From CAWJMN01 sp963844055 (GTDB lineage Bacteria; Planctomycetota; Planctomycetia; Pirellulales; Pirellulaceae): a DNA stretch of 64,000 bases. The position numbers and the translations under genes were made by a program. The stretch is taken from contig CAWJMN010000002.1 in NCBI GenBank assembly GCA_963844055.1, positions 992,001 to 1,056,000 on the forward strand. The letters are read 5' to 3'. The stretch's first letter is position 1; each line of letters starts with the position of its first letter. Positions 8,662 through 16,582 of this stretch are shown in pieces. The notes beneath the pieces were generated by a model. That model was not told where the DNA came from. It searched no databases and saw only the letters and a list, made by a program, of their open reading frames with translations.

Positions 8662-10428
8662 ATGATGAAGTTTCTCGACCAACTACCCAACTTTCTCTTC
8701 TTTACGGGGAAGGGTGGAGTCGGCAAAACTTCACTGGCATGTGCCACGGCCGTTCAACTTGCGGACGCCGGCAAGCGTGTGCTTCTGGTTAGCACAGATC
8801 CCGCCTCCAATGTTGGGCAAGTTTTTGGAGTGACCATCGGTAACAAGGTCACGCCATTCGAGTCGGTGCCAAGGCTGTCCGGCTTAGAAATCGATCCACA
8901 AGCTGCCGCGCAAATCTACCGCGACAAGATTGTCGGGCCAGTTCGCGGAGTTCTGCCAGAAACCGTGGTCAAAAGCATCGAAGAACAACTATCAGGTGCT
9001 TGCACGACAGAGATTGCCGCTTTCGATGAATTCACCGCACTACTGACCGACGCGGCAATCCTCCAAAACTACGATCACGTCATCTTCGACACGGCGCCAA
9101 CGGGGCATACCATTCGTCTATTGCAGCTACCTGGGGCGTGGAGCGGTTTTCTGGAGGAAGGCAAGGGCGACGCATCCTGCCTAGGTCCGCTCGCTGGCTT
9201 GGAAAAACAACGAGAACAGTATAAATCCGCCGTAGATGCCTTGTCGGATCCTAATCGCACACGACTGATACTCGTGACCCGCGCCCAAGCCTCTTCACTG
9301 CGCGAAGCCAATCGCACCCATGAAGAATTGTCCGCGATAGGATTTAAACGGCAGTATCTAGTGGTGAATGGTGTGCTGGCCGAAGCCGATACCAAAGATG
9401 ATCCATTGGCATTGGCTGTGTGGCGACGGGAGCAGGCCGCTCTAGCTGCCATGCCTGATGCGTTACGAACTCTGCCGATCGATCATGTCTCGCTGAAGTC
9501 GTTCAATCTGGTGGGGCTGCCTGCCCTGCGCCAACTTTTGATCGAGGGACGAGTTGCTCCCGAGGGAGTTGTTGTCACGCTGCCCAAACTGCAAGCTCCC
9601 GATCTTGCCACACTGGTTGATAGCCTCGTGGGCGAAGGACACGGCTTAATCATGCTCATGGGAAAGGGAGGCGTCGGCAAAACAACGATGGCTGCGGCCG
9701 TAGCTGTCGAATTGGCCAGCCGTGGATTTCCGGTCCACCTCACCACCTCCGATCCCGCCGCACATCTTGCCGAAACGTTGGAGGGCTCCCTGGAAAACCT
9801 GGCAGTGAGCCGGATAGAGCCTCATGGCGAAACCGAACGTTATCGCCAGCACGTCATGGAAACCAAAGGGAAGGATCTAGATGCCCAAGGCAAAGCACTT
9901 CTGGAAGAAGACTTGCGCTCGCCTTGCACCGAAGAAATTGCCGTATTCCAAGCGTTTTCACGGATTATCCGTGAAGCAGGAAAGAAGTTCGTTGTGATGG
10001 ATACCGCCCCGACCGGCCACACCTTGCTATTGCTCGATGCGACGGGAGCCTATCACCGCGAAACAGCACGACAACTGGGTGCCAGCGGCATACATTTCAC
10101 CACCCCCATGATGCAGTTGCAGGACGCCAGTCAAACCAAAGTCCTGATCGTTACCTTGGCTGAAAACACACCGGTTCTAGAAGCCGCCAACCTGCAAAGC
10201 GATCTTCGCCGCGCAAATATTGAACCTTGGGCCTGGATCATCAACAACAGCCTGGCGATGGCAAATCCTACGTCAGCACTTATGCGCCAACGTGCGTCAA
10301 ATGAACTGGCCCAGATCGCGGCCGTAACGACCCTGCATGCCAAGCGTTGGGCTGTCGTTCCGTTGCAGGCAGAAGAACCTATCGGCGTCGAACGGCTGAA
10401 GAAGCTCGCACGGCATTCCGTCGGTTAA
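8662..10428 (+). CDS. arsA: ArsA arsenite-stimulated ATPase, two-domain form
   Basis: A 588-residue cytoplasmic ATPase that in known systems powers an arsenite permease (ArsB or Acr3). Two homologous halves each have a P-loop: GKGGVGKTS at about 16-24 and GKGGVGKTT near 330, and each is followed by DTAPTGHT. The three Cys contexts of the As(III) site are present (LSGACTTEIAAFDEF, GDASCLGPLAGLEKQ, RSPCTEEIAVFQAF). The start at 8662 follows AAGGGA. The protein is strikingly like the enzyme of proteobacterial ars plasmids, which suggests horizontal transfer. No arsB, acr3 or arsC follows: the next item is a tRNA fragment, so the cluster looks incomplete. Confidence 0.95.
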   Translation: MMKFLDQLPNFLFFTGKGGVGKTSLACATAVQLADAGKRVLLVSTDPASNVGQVFGVTIGNKVTPFESVPRLSGLEIDPQAAAQIYRDKIVGPVRGVLPETVVKSIEEQLSGACTTEIAAFDEFTALLTDAAILQNYDHVIFDTAPTGHTIRLLQLPGAWSGFLEEGKGDASCLGPLAGLEKQREQYKSAVDALSDPNRTRLILVTRAQASSLREANRTHEELSAIGFKRQYLVVNGVLAEADTKDDPLALAVWRREQAALAAMPDALRTLPIDHVSLKSFNLVGLPALRQLLIEGRVAPEGVVVTLPKLQAPDLATLVDSLVGEGHGLIMLMGKGGVGKTTMAAAVAVELASRGFPVHLTTSDPAAHLAETLEGSLENLAVSRIEPHGETERYRQHVMETKGKDLDAQGKALLEEDLRSPCTEEIAVFQAFSRIIREAGKKFVVMDTAPTGHTLLLLDATGAYHRETARQLGASGIHFTTPMMQLQDASQTKVLIVTLAENTPVLEAANLQSDLRRANIEPWAWIINNSLAMANPTSALMRQRASNELAQIAAVTTLHAKRWAVVPLQAEEPIGVERLKKLARHSVG

Positions 10429-10494
10429 AACTCCTTGCTTCATGGCAAGCCAGCAATCAGGGCAAATCGTCCGACATTACCCTCGCAATTGCCG

Positions 10495-10541
10495 TGAGGC
10501 CAACAGGATTTAAACCTGTAACCTTCTGCACCCCATGCAGG
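10495..10541 (-). pseudogene. tRNA-Pro(GGG)-like 3' half
   Basis: On the minus strand this reads as the 3' half of a tRNA: an anticodon arm CCTGC-ATGGGGT-GCAGA (anticodon GGG; one mismatched pair at the base), variable loop AGGTT, a perfect T-arm ACAGG-TTTAAAT-CCTGT, then an acceptor strand TGGCCTC plus A. The sequence 5' of it has a possible weak D-arm but no 5' acceptor strand that would pair (GAGGCCA expected). It is best read as a decayed tRNA or the displaced 3' end left by an integration. A covariance search would decide. Confidence 0.5.
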
Positions 10542-10591
10542 CATGCTATTCCGTTATCACTTTTCAAGTCCTTCTGACACGACGAAAAAAC

Positions 10592-11257
10592 ATGCTGTTT
10601 GGCAACGACCAACTCTTTTTTCTGGTACGGTCTGCAAAGCTGGGGAAACTTGCACTGCCCCCGGTGCTTGAGCAATTGCGCGAATGGATCCACCAGGAAT
10701 TCGGCGTCCACGTCGTTCATATTGTCTTCGATCAAGTCGAAATTGGACCATCCACAGGCCGCCCACGCCTCAATGTCATTCTCGAAACAGATGCCGATTA
10801 CAACTCTTGGAAAGAGAATGCCTGTACTATTCGGCCCGATGTCAGTTGCCGCGTTCTTTCGCAGTTCAAAAAACTTGCAAGCGCAAGTCCGGAACCTTAT
10901 GACACGAACAACCTGTTTTTGACTCTCGATAATTTTTCGGCGGAATGCCTCGGTCGCGCATGCAACGCATTTTTGAGGGCTGATGCCAATCAAATTGTTC
11001 AAGACTTTGCGGCCATTCCAATCTGGGCAATTAACGGCTTCTCTCGAGACCTCGTGGTGTTTCTAAACACCAACGACGACATTAAACACAATCAAAGGAA
11101 CGGCAACTGTTCAAAAATCTCAAAGCAATGCTTTGATGCCGTTAAAAGGTACGACGAATTCGACTACCTTTCCGACGCGTCATTCCGGCTGAACTTTGAC
11201 AGCAAAGAAAACCTCGACAAAAACTATTCGGGCAGCCTATTCTACTACTGGCGGTAA
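10592..11257 (+). CDS. Hypothetical protein
   Basis: A 221-residue soluble protein with no signal peptide or membrane segment and no family I recognise. It begins MLFGNDQLFFLVR and contains FGVHVVHIVFDQVEIG, a region NVILETDADYNSW, and a C-terminal half with NGFSRDLVVFLNT and SGSLFYYW. The frame extends upstream to an ATG at 10535, but that stretch overlaps the tRNA-like remnant, so 10592 is preferred; no strong ribosome binding site is seen for either. It lies just downstream of the ars genes in an accessory stretch. Confidence 0.6.
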   Translation: MLFGNDQLFFLVRSAKLGKLALPPVLEQLREWIHQEFGVHVVHIVFDQVEIGPSTGRPRLNVILETDADYNSWKENACTIRPDVSCRVLSQFKKLASASPEPYDTNNLFLTLDNFSAECLGRACNAFLRADANQIVQDFAAIPIWAINGFSRDLVVFLNTNDDIKHNQRNGNCSKISKQCFDAVKRYDEFDYLSDASFRLNFDSKENLDKNYSGSLFYYWR

Positions 11258-11276
11258 CCAAGTCCCTCCAGCAAAC

Positions 11277-11332
11277 CTCCCCGCAGGTCAGGTTTTAACC
11301 CGATAACACCATCCGCTTCCCATCACCAAGCA
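11277..11332. repeat. 56-base direct repeat, copy 1
   Basis: Matches the stretch 12575-12630 at 54 of 56 positions. Both begin CTCCCCGCAGGTC and contain GGTTTTAACCCGATAAC. The core is an imperfect palindrome (TCAGGTT-TT-AACCCGA) related to the palindromes at 39081 and 58936. The two copies bracket a two-gene module (11583-12558). Confidence 0.8.
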
Positions 11333-11392
11333 CGCAGCGAACCGCGTTCGCAGCCATCGCCCCCTATCCTGCCTTACACTCCCGCCCTTCAC

Positions 11393-11420
11393 TTTCGTGC
11401 TTTTCGTGCCTTTCGTGGTT
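11393..11420. repeat. TTTCGTG...TTTCGTGGTT intergenic repeat
   Basis: Short repeat of the type TTCGTGCTTTTCGTG followed by CCTTTCGTGGTT. Other copies in this window are near 46836, 49231 and 50536. All lie outside genes. Confidence 0.6.
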
Positions 11421-11582
11421 AACTCTTTTCTCTCCCCGTCAAAAACACAGATTAGCCATGATTTGCACCTACTCAATATATTGACAACCTGACGCACCAA
11501 GCCGAATCCCCATGGCGGCGAGTCCTTCAAATTCGCGTACCAAAATGCCCAAGCTGCTTTTTCATCACAGTTCAGCAGCACC

Positions 11583-12038
11583 CTACGGCCAATCCTCTGG
11601 CCATTCAATGACATCGCTGAGAGTCGCTTCATAACGATCCTCGTCGGTCGTGATGCAACTTGCACACTGTACCGCAAGTCGCAGAAAACCTCCCTTCCTG
11701 ATTGGCTGACCACCAACTGCCATGTGCTGAACGGACGTAGTCCGCTGCTTTGCTGCAATTTGCGTGAGCGTCATTTGAACGGTCAGTGTGGCGGAACAAA
11801 TCGCAGCAAGAGGAATCTGATGATCGTGCAGATCCTCTGCCAACCAAGCATGGAGCTCTCCCGCGATGTGCAGCGGCTCAATTCGTTTGCCGTTGAAAGT
11901 ACAAGTCGCCGCTATCGTATCGATCACGAGGACTCCTGATCCTAACGCAGCCAATCCTTGATACGAGTTCATGATTCTCCAACCACGAAACATTTGGCAG
12001 AGCGTATCCGCAGCATGATTCAGTCGCTTTCGACGCAT
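11583..12038 (-). CDS. Hypothetical protein
   Basis: A 151-residue soluble protein of no recognised family. It contains GVLVIDTIAATCTFNGKRIEPLHIAGELHAWLAEDL, then LAAICSATLTVQMTLTQIA, and ends VIEWPEDWP. Its start lies 17 bases after the stop of the frameshifted gene at 12056-12558, so the two probably form one transcript. Both are bracketed by near-identical 56-base repeats. The context, a small cytoplasmic pair in accessory DNA, fits an immunity or defence-type module, but there is no direct evidence for that. Confidence 0.6.
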   Translation of the reverse strand: MRRKRLNHAADTLCQMFRGWRIMNSYQGLAALGSGVLVIDTIAATCTFNGKRIEPLHIAGELHAWLAEDLHDHQIPLAAICSATLTVQMTLTQIAAKQRTTSVQHMAVGGQPIRKGGFLRLAVQCASCITTDEDRYEATLSDVIEWPEDWP

Positions 12039-12055
12039 ACCAATTCCCGTTCACC

Positions 12056-12558
12056 TTAGGCAATGGCTTCCCTATAAGCCAACCAAGTCCGCAAAAAACA
12101 ATCCGGCTGGGGCGGCCCCTCCCACTCGGCCGGCGCAACCGTTGCTGCTGGATCCAGTTCGCAGCAGTCACGAAGCAATTCAAAGAACCCGGCAATTTGA
12201 GCCAATCCCCATTCCTGCCCCATCCGGTAATCCAGCTCCACACAATCCTGCCATACGAAGACGCCTAATACAGGTAACACAACCCCGGCGGCCACAATAC
12301 CTTCAATGCAATGATGAAATGGCTCAGCATCTTCTTCCGCGACAAGTTTGGCTGCATCTGGAACGGAGTCGACCAAAACCGATTCCTCGGTTGTACGAAT
12401 CCAAAACTCAAAGGATTGCCTGCCAATCGTGAACGTCGGCGAAGCATTGCGTAGATGGCGGACACACCACCCGGCGAAAGCCTGGCCACCTCAATACCGG
12501 GAAGAGACCCATCATCAGTATCAAAACACTTTATTACATTCGTCCAAAGATCATTCAT
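12056..12558 (-). pseudogene. Hypothetical protein, frameshifted
   Basis: Adding one base near 12400-12430 gives a continuous protein of about 167 residues. The first frame reads MNDLWTNVIKCFDTDDGSLP, then GIEVARLSPGGVSAIYAMLRRRSRLAGNP; the second continues FEFWIRTTEESVLVDSVPDAAKLV and ends in a region containing VELDYRMGQEWG. The order (a TDDGSLP start, Phe-Trp in the middle, LDYRMGxEW near the end) reminds me of a family of small uncharacterised proteins seen in accessory regions, but I cannot name it. The gene is just upstream of 11583-12038 on the same strand. Real decay and assembly error are both possible. Confidence 0.6.
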
Positions 12559-12574
12559 AACGCTGATGAGCTAC

Positions 12575-12630
12575 CTCCCCGCAGGTCCGGTTTTAACCCG
12601 ATAACACCATCCGCTTCGCATCACCAAGCA
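12575..12630. repeat. 56-base direct repeat, copy 2
   Basis: Second copy of the repeat at 11277-11332, in the same orientation, with two substitutions. It lies between the start of the frameshifted gene (12558) and the stop of the transporter permease gene (12641). Confidence 0.8.
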
Positions 12631-12640
12631 ATCAACCAAC

Positions 12641-14089
12641 TTAATCCAACTCCGCCTTGCACCAGCGGCGGTAAGCCATCGCGATGGCTGCCAAGCTCGC
12701 TACGGCCAGGACCAATGCAATCACAACATTCAGTTCAACACCGATACGGCCGCTAATCCATAGAACCCAGATCACCATCGCAAAGAATGGACAGAATGCG
12801 TACGAGATACTTGCCGCCAGCCCTCGTCGTTTCAAAAGCCAGTTACCCATCATGGCGTACATGCAAAGTTGGCCCACCCCTGTACCTAAAATGAACAGGA
12901 AAGCGTTTTTGGCTTCCAGCAGTTCCGGCGCCAAAATGGCTGCGGCAATTCCCATAAACAGAATGCCTCCGTTCCAGCACTGGACGATGTCCCACAACAG
13001 CGCCAGGCCAAGCTCGCAAACGAAATCCTGTCGCGTTCGCGGCCGTAATGATTCATACCCCAGGCGCTGAAGACGCATGAACCAGGAAATCCAAGTATTA
13101 AACGGATTCGTCATGATCATCACGGACATGATCACCACACTGTCCCGAGCTGGACTTTCCAGTCCCAACCATCGTGGGACAAACACCAGAAGCGGAATAA
13201 CGGCAAGCGAGATCAAGATCTGCAGCCCCACGGAGACGAACGCTGGCGTCGGGCCAGTCCCCAGTCGCCATAACTGCAAACGTTGCCATAGACTTCGCTC
13301 GCAGTACCCAGAAAGATTGTCAACTTGTATCAGGTTCGTAAAAGGGCCATTCATCGAGTCGCGGTTCTGCAGGCGGGCTCGCTGCAGAGCCGGCAATGCC
13401 GCAAGATAACCTTCGGCAGCCTGCCCCCGAAACATTTGCCCACCATTTCCGCGCAGCAGATCGCCCCACATGCGAGCCGTGGCATACTCAAGCCCCTGCT
13501 CATCGATCGCAAGCACCCGCCAAGCAAAGGCCCACAGCGCAAGTAAACTCGCGAGCAACAAAACCGCAGACGCGGCCGGATAGGCTCCCGCAAGAAGGTC
13601 CGCAAGGCCAGGAAAATTCGAAGCGGGGGCCATCACAAAGGCCAAAAAGGGGAAAGCCAACACCCCCAGCGCCGGATGGTGCAGCGTCCACAATCCGGCC
13701 GCCAAACAAGCCAAACAAATCACAGCAACGCTCATCAGTGTGATTTCGCTCGTTCCCACCATCGCCACACAAAGCATTGGGATCGCCAGAAAAACCAAGG
13801 CGATAATCGCAGCAACCCCAAGATGCTTCTGGCGATAATGCGGCAACACGGTCGCCCACGGGTGGGCAATATTGTCGCGAAGAAGGACTCCCAAAAGACA
13901 CGCGTTGAAGTACGCAAACATGGCCAGGTACGATTTTTTGGAAAAGAGGCCACCCAGGACAGCACCTGAGTTGCGCGCGAGATTCTCCCCGACGGCTAAA
14001 TAGGTCACAAGGCAAAAGAATAGAAAGCACCACACCACCACGGAGGTTCCGCACAGGTAGGCTCTTGCGATCCGCAGGTAATTACCCAT
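12641..14089 (-). CDS. ABC transporter permease-like membrane protein
   Basis: A 482-residue protein with about ten to twelve hydrophobic segments in two blocks (roughly residues 10-200 and 290-475), separated by a hydrophilic stretch (about 205-285). I take it as the membrane partner of the ATPase encoded just upstream: its ATG at 14089 overlaps the end of that gene (ATGGGTAA), a usual sign of translational coupling. The overlap decides the start over an in-frame upstream codon at 14116. The substrate cannot be read from sequence; GntR/YtrA-controlled ABC operons often respond to cell-envelope stress or peptides. Confidence 0.75.
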   Translation of the reverse strand: MGNYLRIARAYLCGTSVVVWCFLFFCLVTYLAVGENLARNSGAVLGGLFSKKSYLAMFAYFNACLLGVLLRDNIAHPWATVLPHYRQKHLGVAAIIALVFLAIPMLCVAMVGTSEITLMSVAVICLACLAAGLWTLHHPALGVLAFPFLAFVMAPASNFPGLADLLAGAYPAASAVLLLASLLALWAFAWRVLAIDEQGLEYATARMWGDLLRGNGGQMFRGQAAEGYLAALPALQRARLQNRDSMNGPFTNLIQVDNLSGYCERSLWQRLQLWRLGTGPTPAFVSVGLQILISLAVIPLLVFVPRWLGLESPARDSVVIMSVMIMTNPFNTWISWFMRLQRLGYESLRPRTRQDFVCELGLALLWDIVQCWNGGILFMGIAAAILAPELLEAKNAFLFILGTGVGQLCMYAMMGNWLLKRRGLAASISYAFCPFFAMVIWVLWISGRIGVELNVVIALVLAVASLAAIAMAYRRWCKAELD

Positions 14090-14960
14090 GATGCAACTCC
14101 AGGAAGATGTCCTCAAGATGGAGATCCTGCACCGTCACATTTGCCGACCATTGCTGGGCGATTCGCTCGGGCAAATCCGGCGTGAAGTCCTGTACACTCA
14201 CCACCGCCTCCTTGCCATTTACCTTCGCGTGCAACATGCCTGGCACACCAAACGATCCATTTGGCAACATCGCGGCCGCCTGAATATGTAGCCGCTTCAC
14301 GCTATCCTTCAGCGTATCCAGCTCTCCGCAGTAGACGATCTTGCCCTCCTTGAGAACGGCAACACGATCCGCGACGCGTTCCAAGTCCGAGGTGATGTGC
14401 GTGGAAAACAGCACCGTGCGCTCACCGACCATGTTGAGCACCGTTTCCAAAAACTGGCGCCGCGCTACTGGATCCAAGCTGGCAGCCGGCTCATCGAGGA
14501 CTAGCAAGTCGGGCTCATGACCGAGGGCCAAGATGATGGCCAGCTTTTGCGTCTGGCCAACTGACAATAGCCCTACGCGATCTTCCGGGTTCAGTTCCCA
14601 TTCGCGCAGCAGTCGCTCGACAAGGGCCTTGTTCCACCGTGGATAGAAAGCGCCAGCATAGCCAGTGACCTGCCGAATCTTCATCCAAGGATAGAGGTCG
14701 ATCTTTTGCGGTACATAGCCCAGCCGTTCCTTCCCCGCAGCGCTTAGCTCCCCTGCCGGCTCGCCCAAGATCGTAACATCGCCACTCTGCGGGTGTTGCA
14801 GTCCCAAGCCGCATTTCAGCAGCGTCGTTTTGCCAGAACCATTCTTGCCCACCAAGCCCAAGACCGAGCCGGCCGGCAAACTCAAATCGACTTCGTGGAG
14901 CACCAGCTTCTGACCATAGCTTTTCGAAACTCCGCGCAGGTCGAGCATCGTTTCAGTCAT
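14082..14960 (-). CDS. ABC transporter ATP-binding protein
   Basis: A 292-residue ATPase. Walker A is GLVGKNGSGKTTLL (about 36-49), the Q-loop region is LGYVPQKIDLYPWM, Walker B is LLVLDEPAASLDP, and the switch region is VLFSTHITSDLERV. The signature sequence reads LSVGQTQK instead of LSGGQ: a changed residue next to the conserved Ser, also seen in some exporter ATPases of the YtrB type. A C-terminal extension of about 70 residues follows. It overlaps the regulator gene upstream by 8 bases and the permease gene downstream by 8 bases, so three genes form one operon. Confidence 0.92.
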   Translation of the reverse strand: MTETMLDLRGVSKSYGQKLVLHEVDLSLPAGSVLGLVGKNGSGKTTLLKCGLGLQHPQSGDVTILGEPAGELSAAGKERLGYVPQKIDLYPWMKIRQVTGYAGAFYPRWNKALVERLLREWELNPEDRVGLLSVGQTQKLAIILALGHEPDLLVLDEPAASLDPVARRQFLETVLNMVGERTVLFSTHITSDLERVADRVAVLKEGKIVYCGELDTLKDSVKRLHIQAAAMLPNGSFGVPGMLHAKVNGKEAVVSVQDFTPDLPERIAQQWSANVTVQDLHLEDIFLELHHG

Positions 14961-15351
14961 TGCCGCGTTCCTTGAATAGAGGTTCGAGGGCCGCCAACAC
15001 TTGCTCCCGTGTCAGGGCCAACTGATACGCCTGGGTGGCCACCTGCTCAAGCAACGGCCGCAACTCCGCAAGCCGCTCTTTGACCGTTCCGCGCGATGAT
15101 TTCAGGTTGACGCGCATCCCGCTTCCACGCACCCGTTCAACGACCTTTTCCCGCTCCAGCAGCGAATAGGCCTTCGACACCGTCATCAGGTTGACTTGCA
15201 GGTCCTGGGCCACCTGCCGCACCGACGGCAGCAAAGCCCCTTCCGCCAGTCGCCCGCTGGCCACCAGCGCACGAACCTGGTCCATCAGCTGCCGATAGAT
15301 CGGCACGCCGGAGGAAGGATTCACCTGAAAGTAAGATGTGCTCGGCTGCAT
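14953..15351 (-). CDS. GntR-family regulator, YtrA type
   Basis: A 132-residue repressor: FQVNPSSGVPIYRQLMDQVRALVASGRL leads into the winged helix LPSVRQVAQDLQVNLMTVSKAYSLLERE (about 40-68). The short helical C-terminus, without a large ligand domain, is typical of the YtrA subfamily. The start at 15351 (MQPSTSYFQV) is chosen because the frame upstream of it runs into the operator palindrome at 15354. First gene of a regulator-ATPase-permease operon; it probably represses its own operon until a membrane-active compound is present (family knowledge, not shown here). Confidence 0.88.
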   Translation of the reverse strand: MQPSTSYFQVNPSSGVPIYRQLMDQVRALVASGRLAEGALLPSVRQVAQDLQVNLMTVSKAYSLLEREKVVERVRGSGMRVNLKSSRGTVKERLAELRPLLEQVATQAYQLALTREQVLAALEPLFKERGND

Positions 15352-15353
15352 AA

Positions 15354-15375
15354 GTGTATTACACATATAATACAC
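15354..15375 (-). promoter_or_regulatory. Candidate YtrA-type operator
   Basis: Perfect inverted repeat GTGTATTA (15354-15361) / TAATACAC (15368-15375) with a 6-base centre, three bases upstream of the GntR start codon. It resembles the AGTGTA...TACACT type of site described for YtrA regulators. The AT-rich centre probably also contains the -10 element. Binding is inferred. Confidence 0.65.
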
Positions 15376-15551
15376 CAGGACACACACGTCAAGCGAAATA
15401 TTTTCTGGAATCGATCGCCACCAGAAGACAGCCCCAAAACGCCCGCTAAAGGCTGTGCGGCACAGTATCCATCAACGAACCGTCGACCAGACGCACCGAG
15501 GTGCCAAATTTGCCGCCGTTTTCCTACTTGATCCCTCATCGGACTGCCGAT

Positions 15552-15571
15552 ATAGTTTCCTAGGAAACCAT
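15552..15571 (+). promoter_or_regulatory. Candidate MarR operator
   Basis: A 14-base perfect palindrome GTTTCCTAGGAAAC at 15555-15568, extended to 20 bases with one mismatched pair. It lies 11 bases before the ATG of the marR-type gene and overlaps its leader. This is the symmetry and position expected for autorepression by a MarR dimer. Confidence 0.65.
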
Positions 15572-15581
15572 TGGAGCGAGA

Positions 15582-16043
15582 ATGGCACCCAAGAAATCTG
15601 CAAGCAACCTGGAAGACCACGCGGGATACTGGCTGCGCTACGTCTCCAACCACGTTTCGCATGCCTTCGCCCAGAAAGTCGAAGCGAAAGGCGTCACAGT
15701 CGCGGAATGGGTCCTCTTGCGGCAAATCTTCGAGGCAGAAACCGCGAATCCCAGCCAACTAGCAACCTCCGTGGGCATGACACGCGGTGCGGTTTCCAAG
15801 CTTGTCGAGCGGCTCTGCCAAAAGAAGCTGGTCACGCGATCCTCTTCGGGCGACGACCGGCGATTTCAAACCATCAAGCTCACCGCGGCGGGAAAGCACC
15901 TGGTTCCTATCTTGGCTCAGCTTGCCGACGAGAACGATCAAGAGTGCTTCGGCCACCTGAAGCCCGACGAGAAATCGTGGCTCATTACTTTGCTTCAAAA
16001 CATGGTTCGCCAGCACGGCTGGAAAAACCTGCCAGTCGAATGA
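15582..16043 (+). CDS. MarR-family transcriptional regulator
   Basis: A 153-residue winged-helix protein. The recognition region reads NPSQLATSVGMTRGAVSKLVERLCQKKLVTR (about 58-88), followed by the wing SSSGDDRRFQTIKLTAAGK, both standard for MarR. The N- and C-terminal helices form the dimer interface. The ATG follows GGAG. The gene downstream (DUF1398) starts 31 bases after its stop and is probably co-transcribed and controlled through the palindrome just upstream. The ligand is unknown; there is no conserved Cys that would suggest an OhrR-type oxidant sensor. Confidence 0.9.
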   Translation: MAPKKSASNLEDHAGYWLRYVSNHVSHAFAQKVEAKGVTVAEWVLLRQIFEAETANPSQLATSVGMTRGAVSKLVERLCQKKLVTRSSSGDDRRFQTIKLTAAGKHLVPILAQLADENDQECFGHLKPDEKSWLITLLQNMVRQHGWKNLPVE

Positions 16044-16074
16044 CATCCAACAAGGCTTCTTTCAGGAAGACGTC

Positions 16075-16497
16075 ATGAACGCAGAACAAACAGCGGTACT
16101 ACTGCAATGCGCTCGCGGAGCGCTGACCGGGGAGCTTGCCTTTCCGGAGATCTTGGGAAAGCTCGCCCAACTCGGTATCGAGCGTTACCATGCCGACTAC
16201 AGCCGTCAGGAAATCACCTACTATTTGCCGGACGGCGATTCGCTGGTCATCGCCACCCCTCACCCCGCTCACCCGACGGCCGCCGTTTTTTCAGCTTCCG
16301 CCGTCGAGGCCGCCGTTCGCCAAAGCCAGCGAAACGAGCACACCTACCTCGACTTTATCCAAAAGACCATGTCCGCTGGCTGCGTGGGCTACTTCGTCCA
16401 AATCACCGGCCGCCGCGTCATCTACTTTGGTCGCACGGGAGAATCTCATGTAGAACATTTTCCCTCCCCCGCCCCAGCAGACGCTACGACAACTTAA
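16075..16497 (+). CDS. DUF1398-family protein
   Basis: A 140-residue cytoplasmic protein with the DUF1398 layout: LAFPEILGKLAQLGIERYHADYSRQEITYYLPDGDS in the first half, and TYLDFIQKTMSAGCVGYFVQITGRRVIYFGRTGESHVEHFP in the second. The family is small and its biochemical role is not known. AGGAAG precedes the ATG. Tight spacing after the marR-type gene suggests that it is the regulated target. Confidence 0.82.
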   Translation: MNAEQTAVLLQCARGALTGELAFPEILGKLAQLGIERYHADYSRQEITYYLPDGDSLVIATPHPAHPTAAVFSASAVEAAVRQSQRNEHTYLDFIQKTMSAGCVGYFVQITGRRVIYFGRTGESHVEHFPSPAPADATTT

Positions 16498-16582
16498 TCA
16501 AATTGCCACGACATCCATTCGAGTTGACTGCAACGCAAAAGCGACAGGCAAACCAAGTGAATTCCAGCCCCAGGCTACCACG

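Larger units (their letters stand above)
11258..11582. other. Intergenic stretch made mostly of repeats
   Basis: About 325 bases without a gene. It holds one copy of a 56-base repeat (11277-11332) and one copy of the TTTCGTGCTTTTCGTGCCTTTCGTGG-type repeat (11393-11420), each listed separately. Confidence 0.5.

Noticed and set aside
10457..11002. Minus-strand open frame of 181 codons
   Set aside because: Overlaps both the tRNA-like remnant and the plus-strand gene at 10592, whose product is more protein-like.
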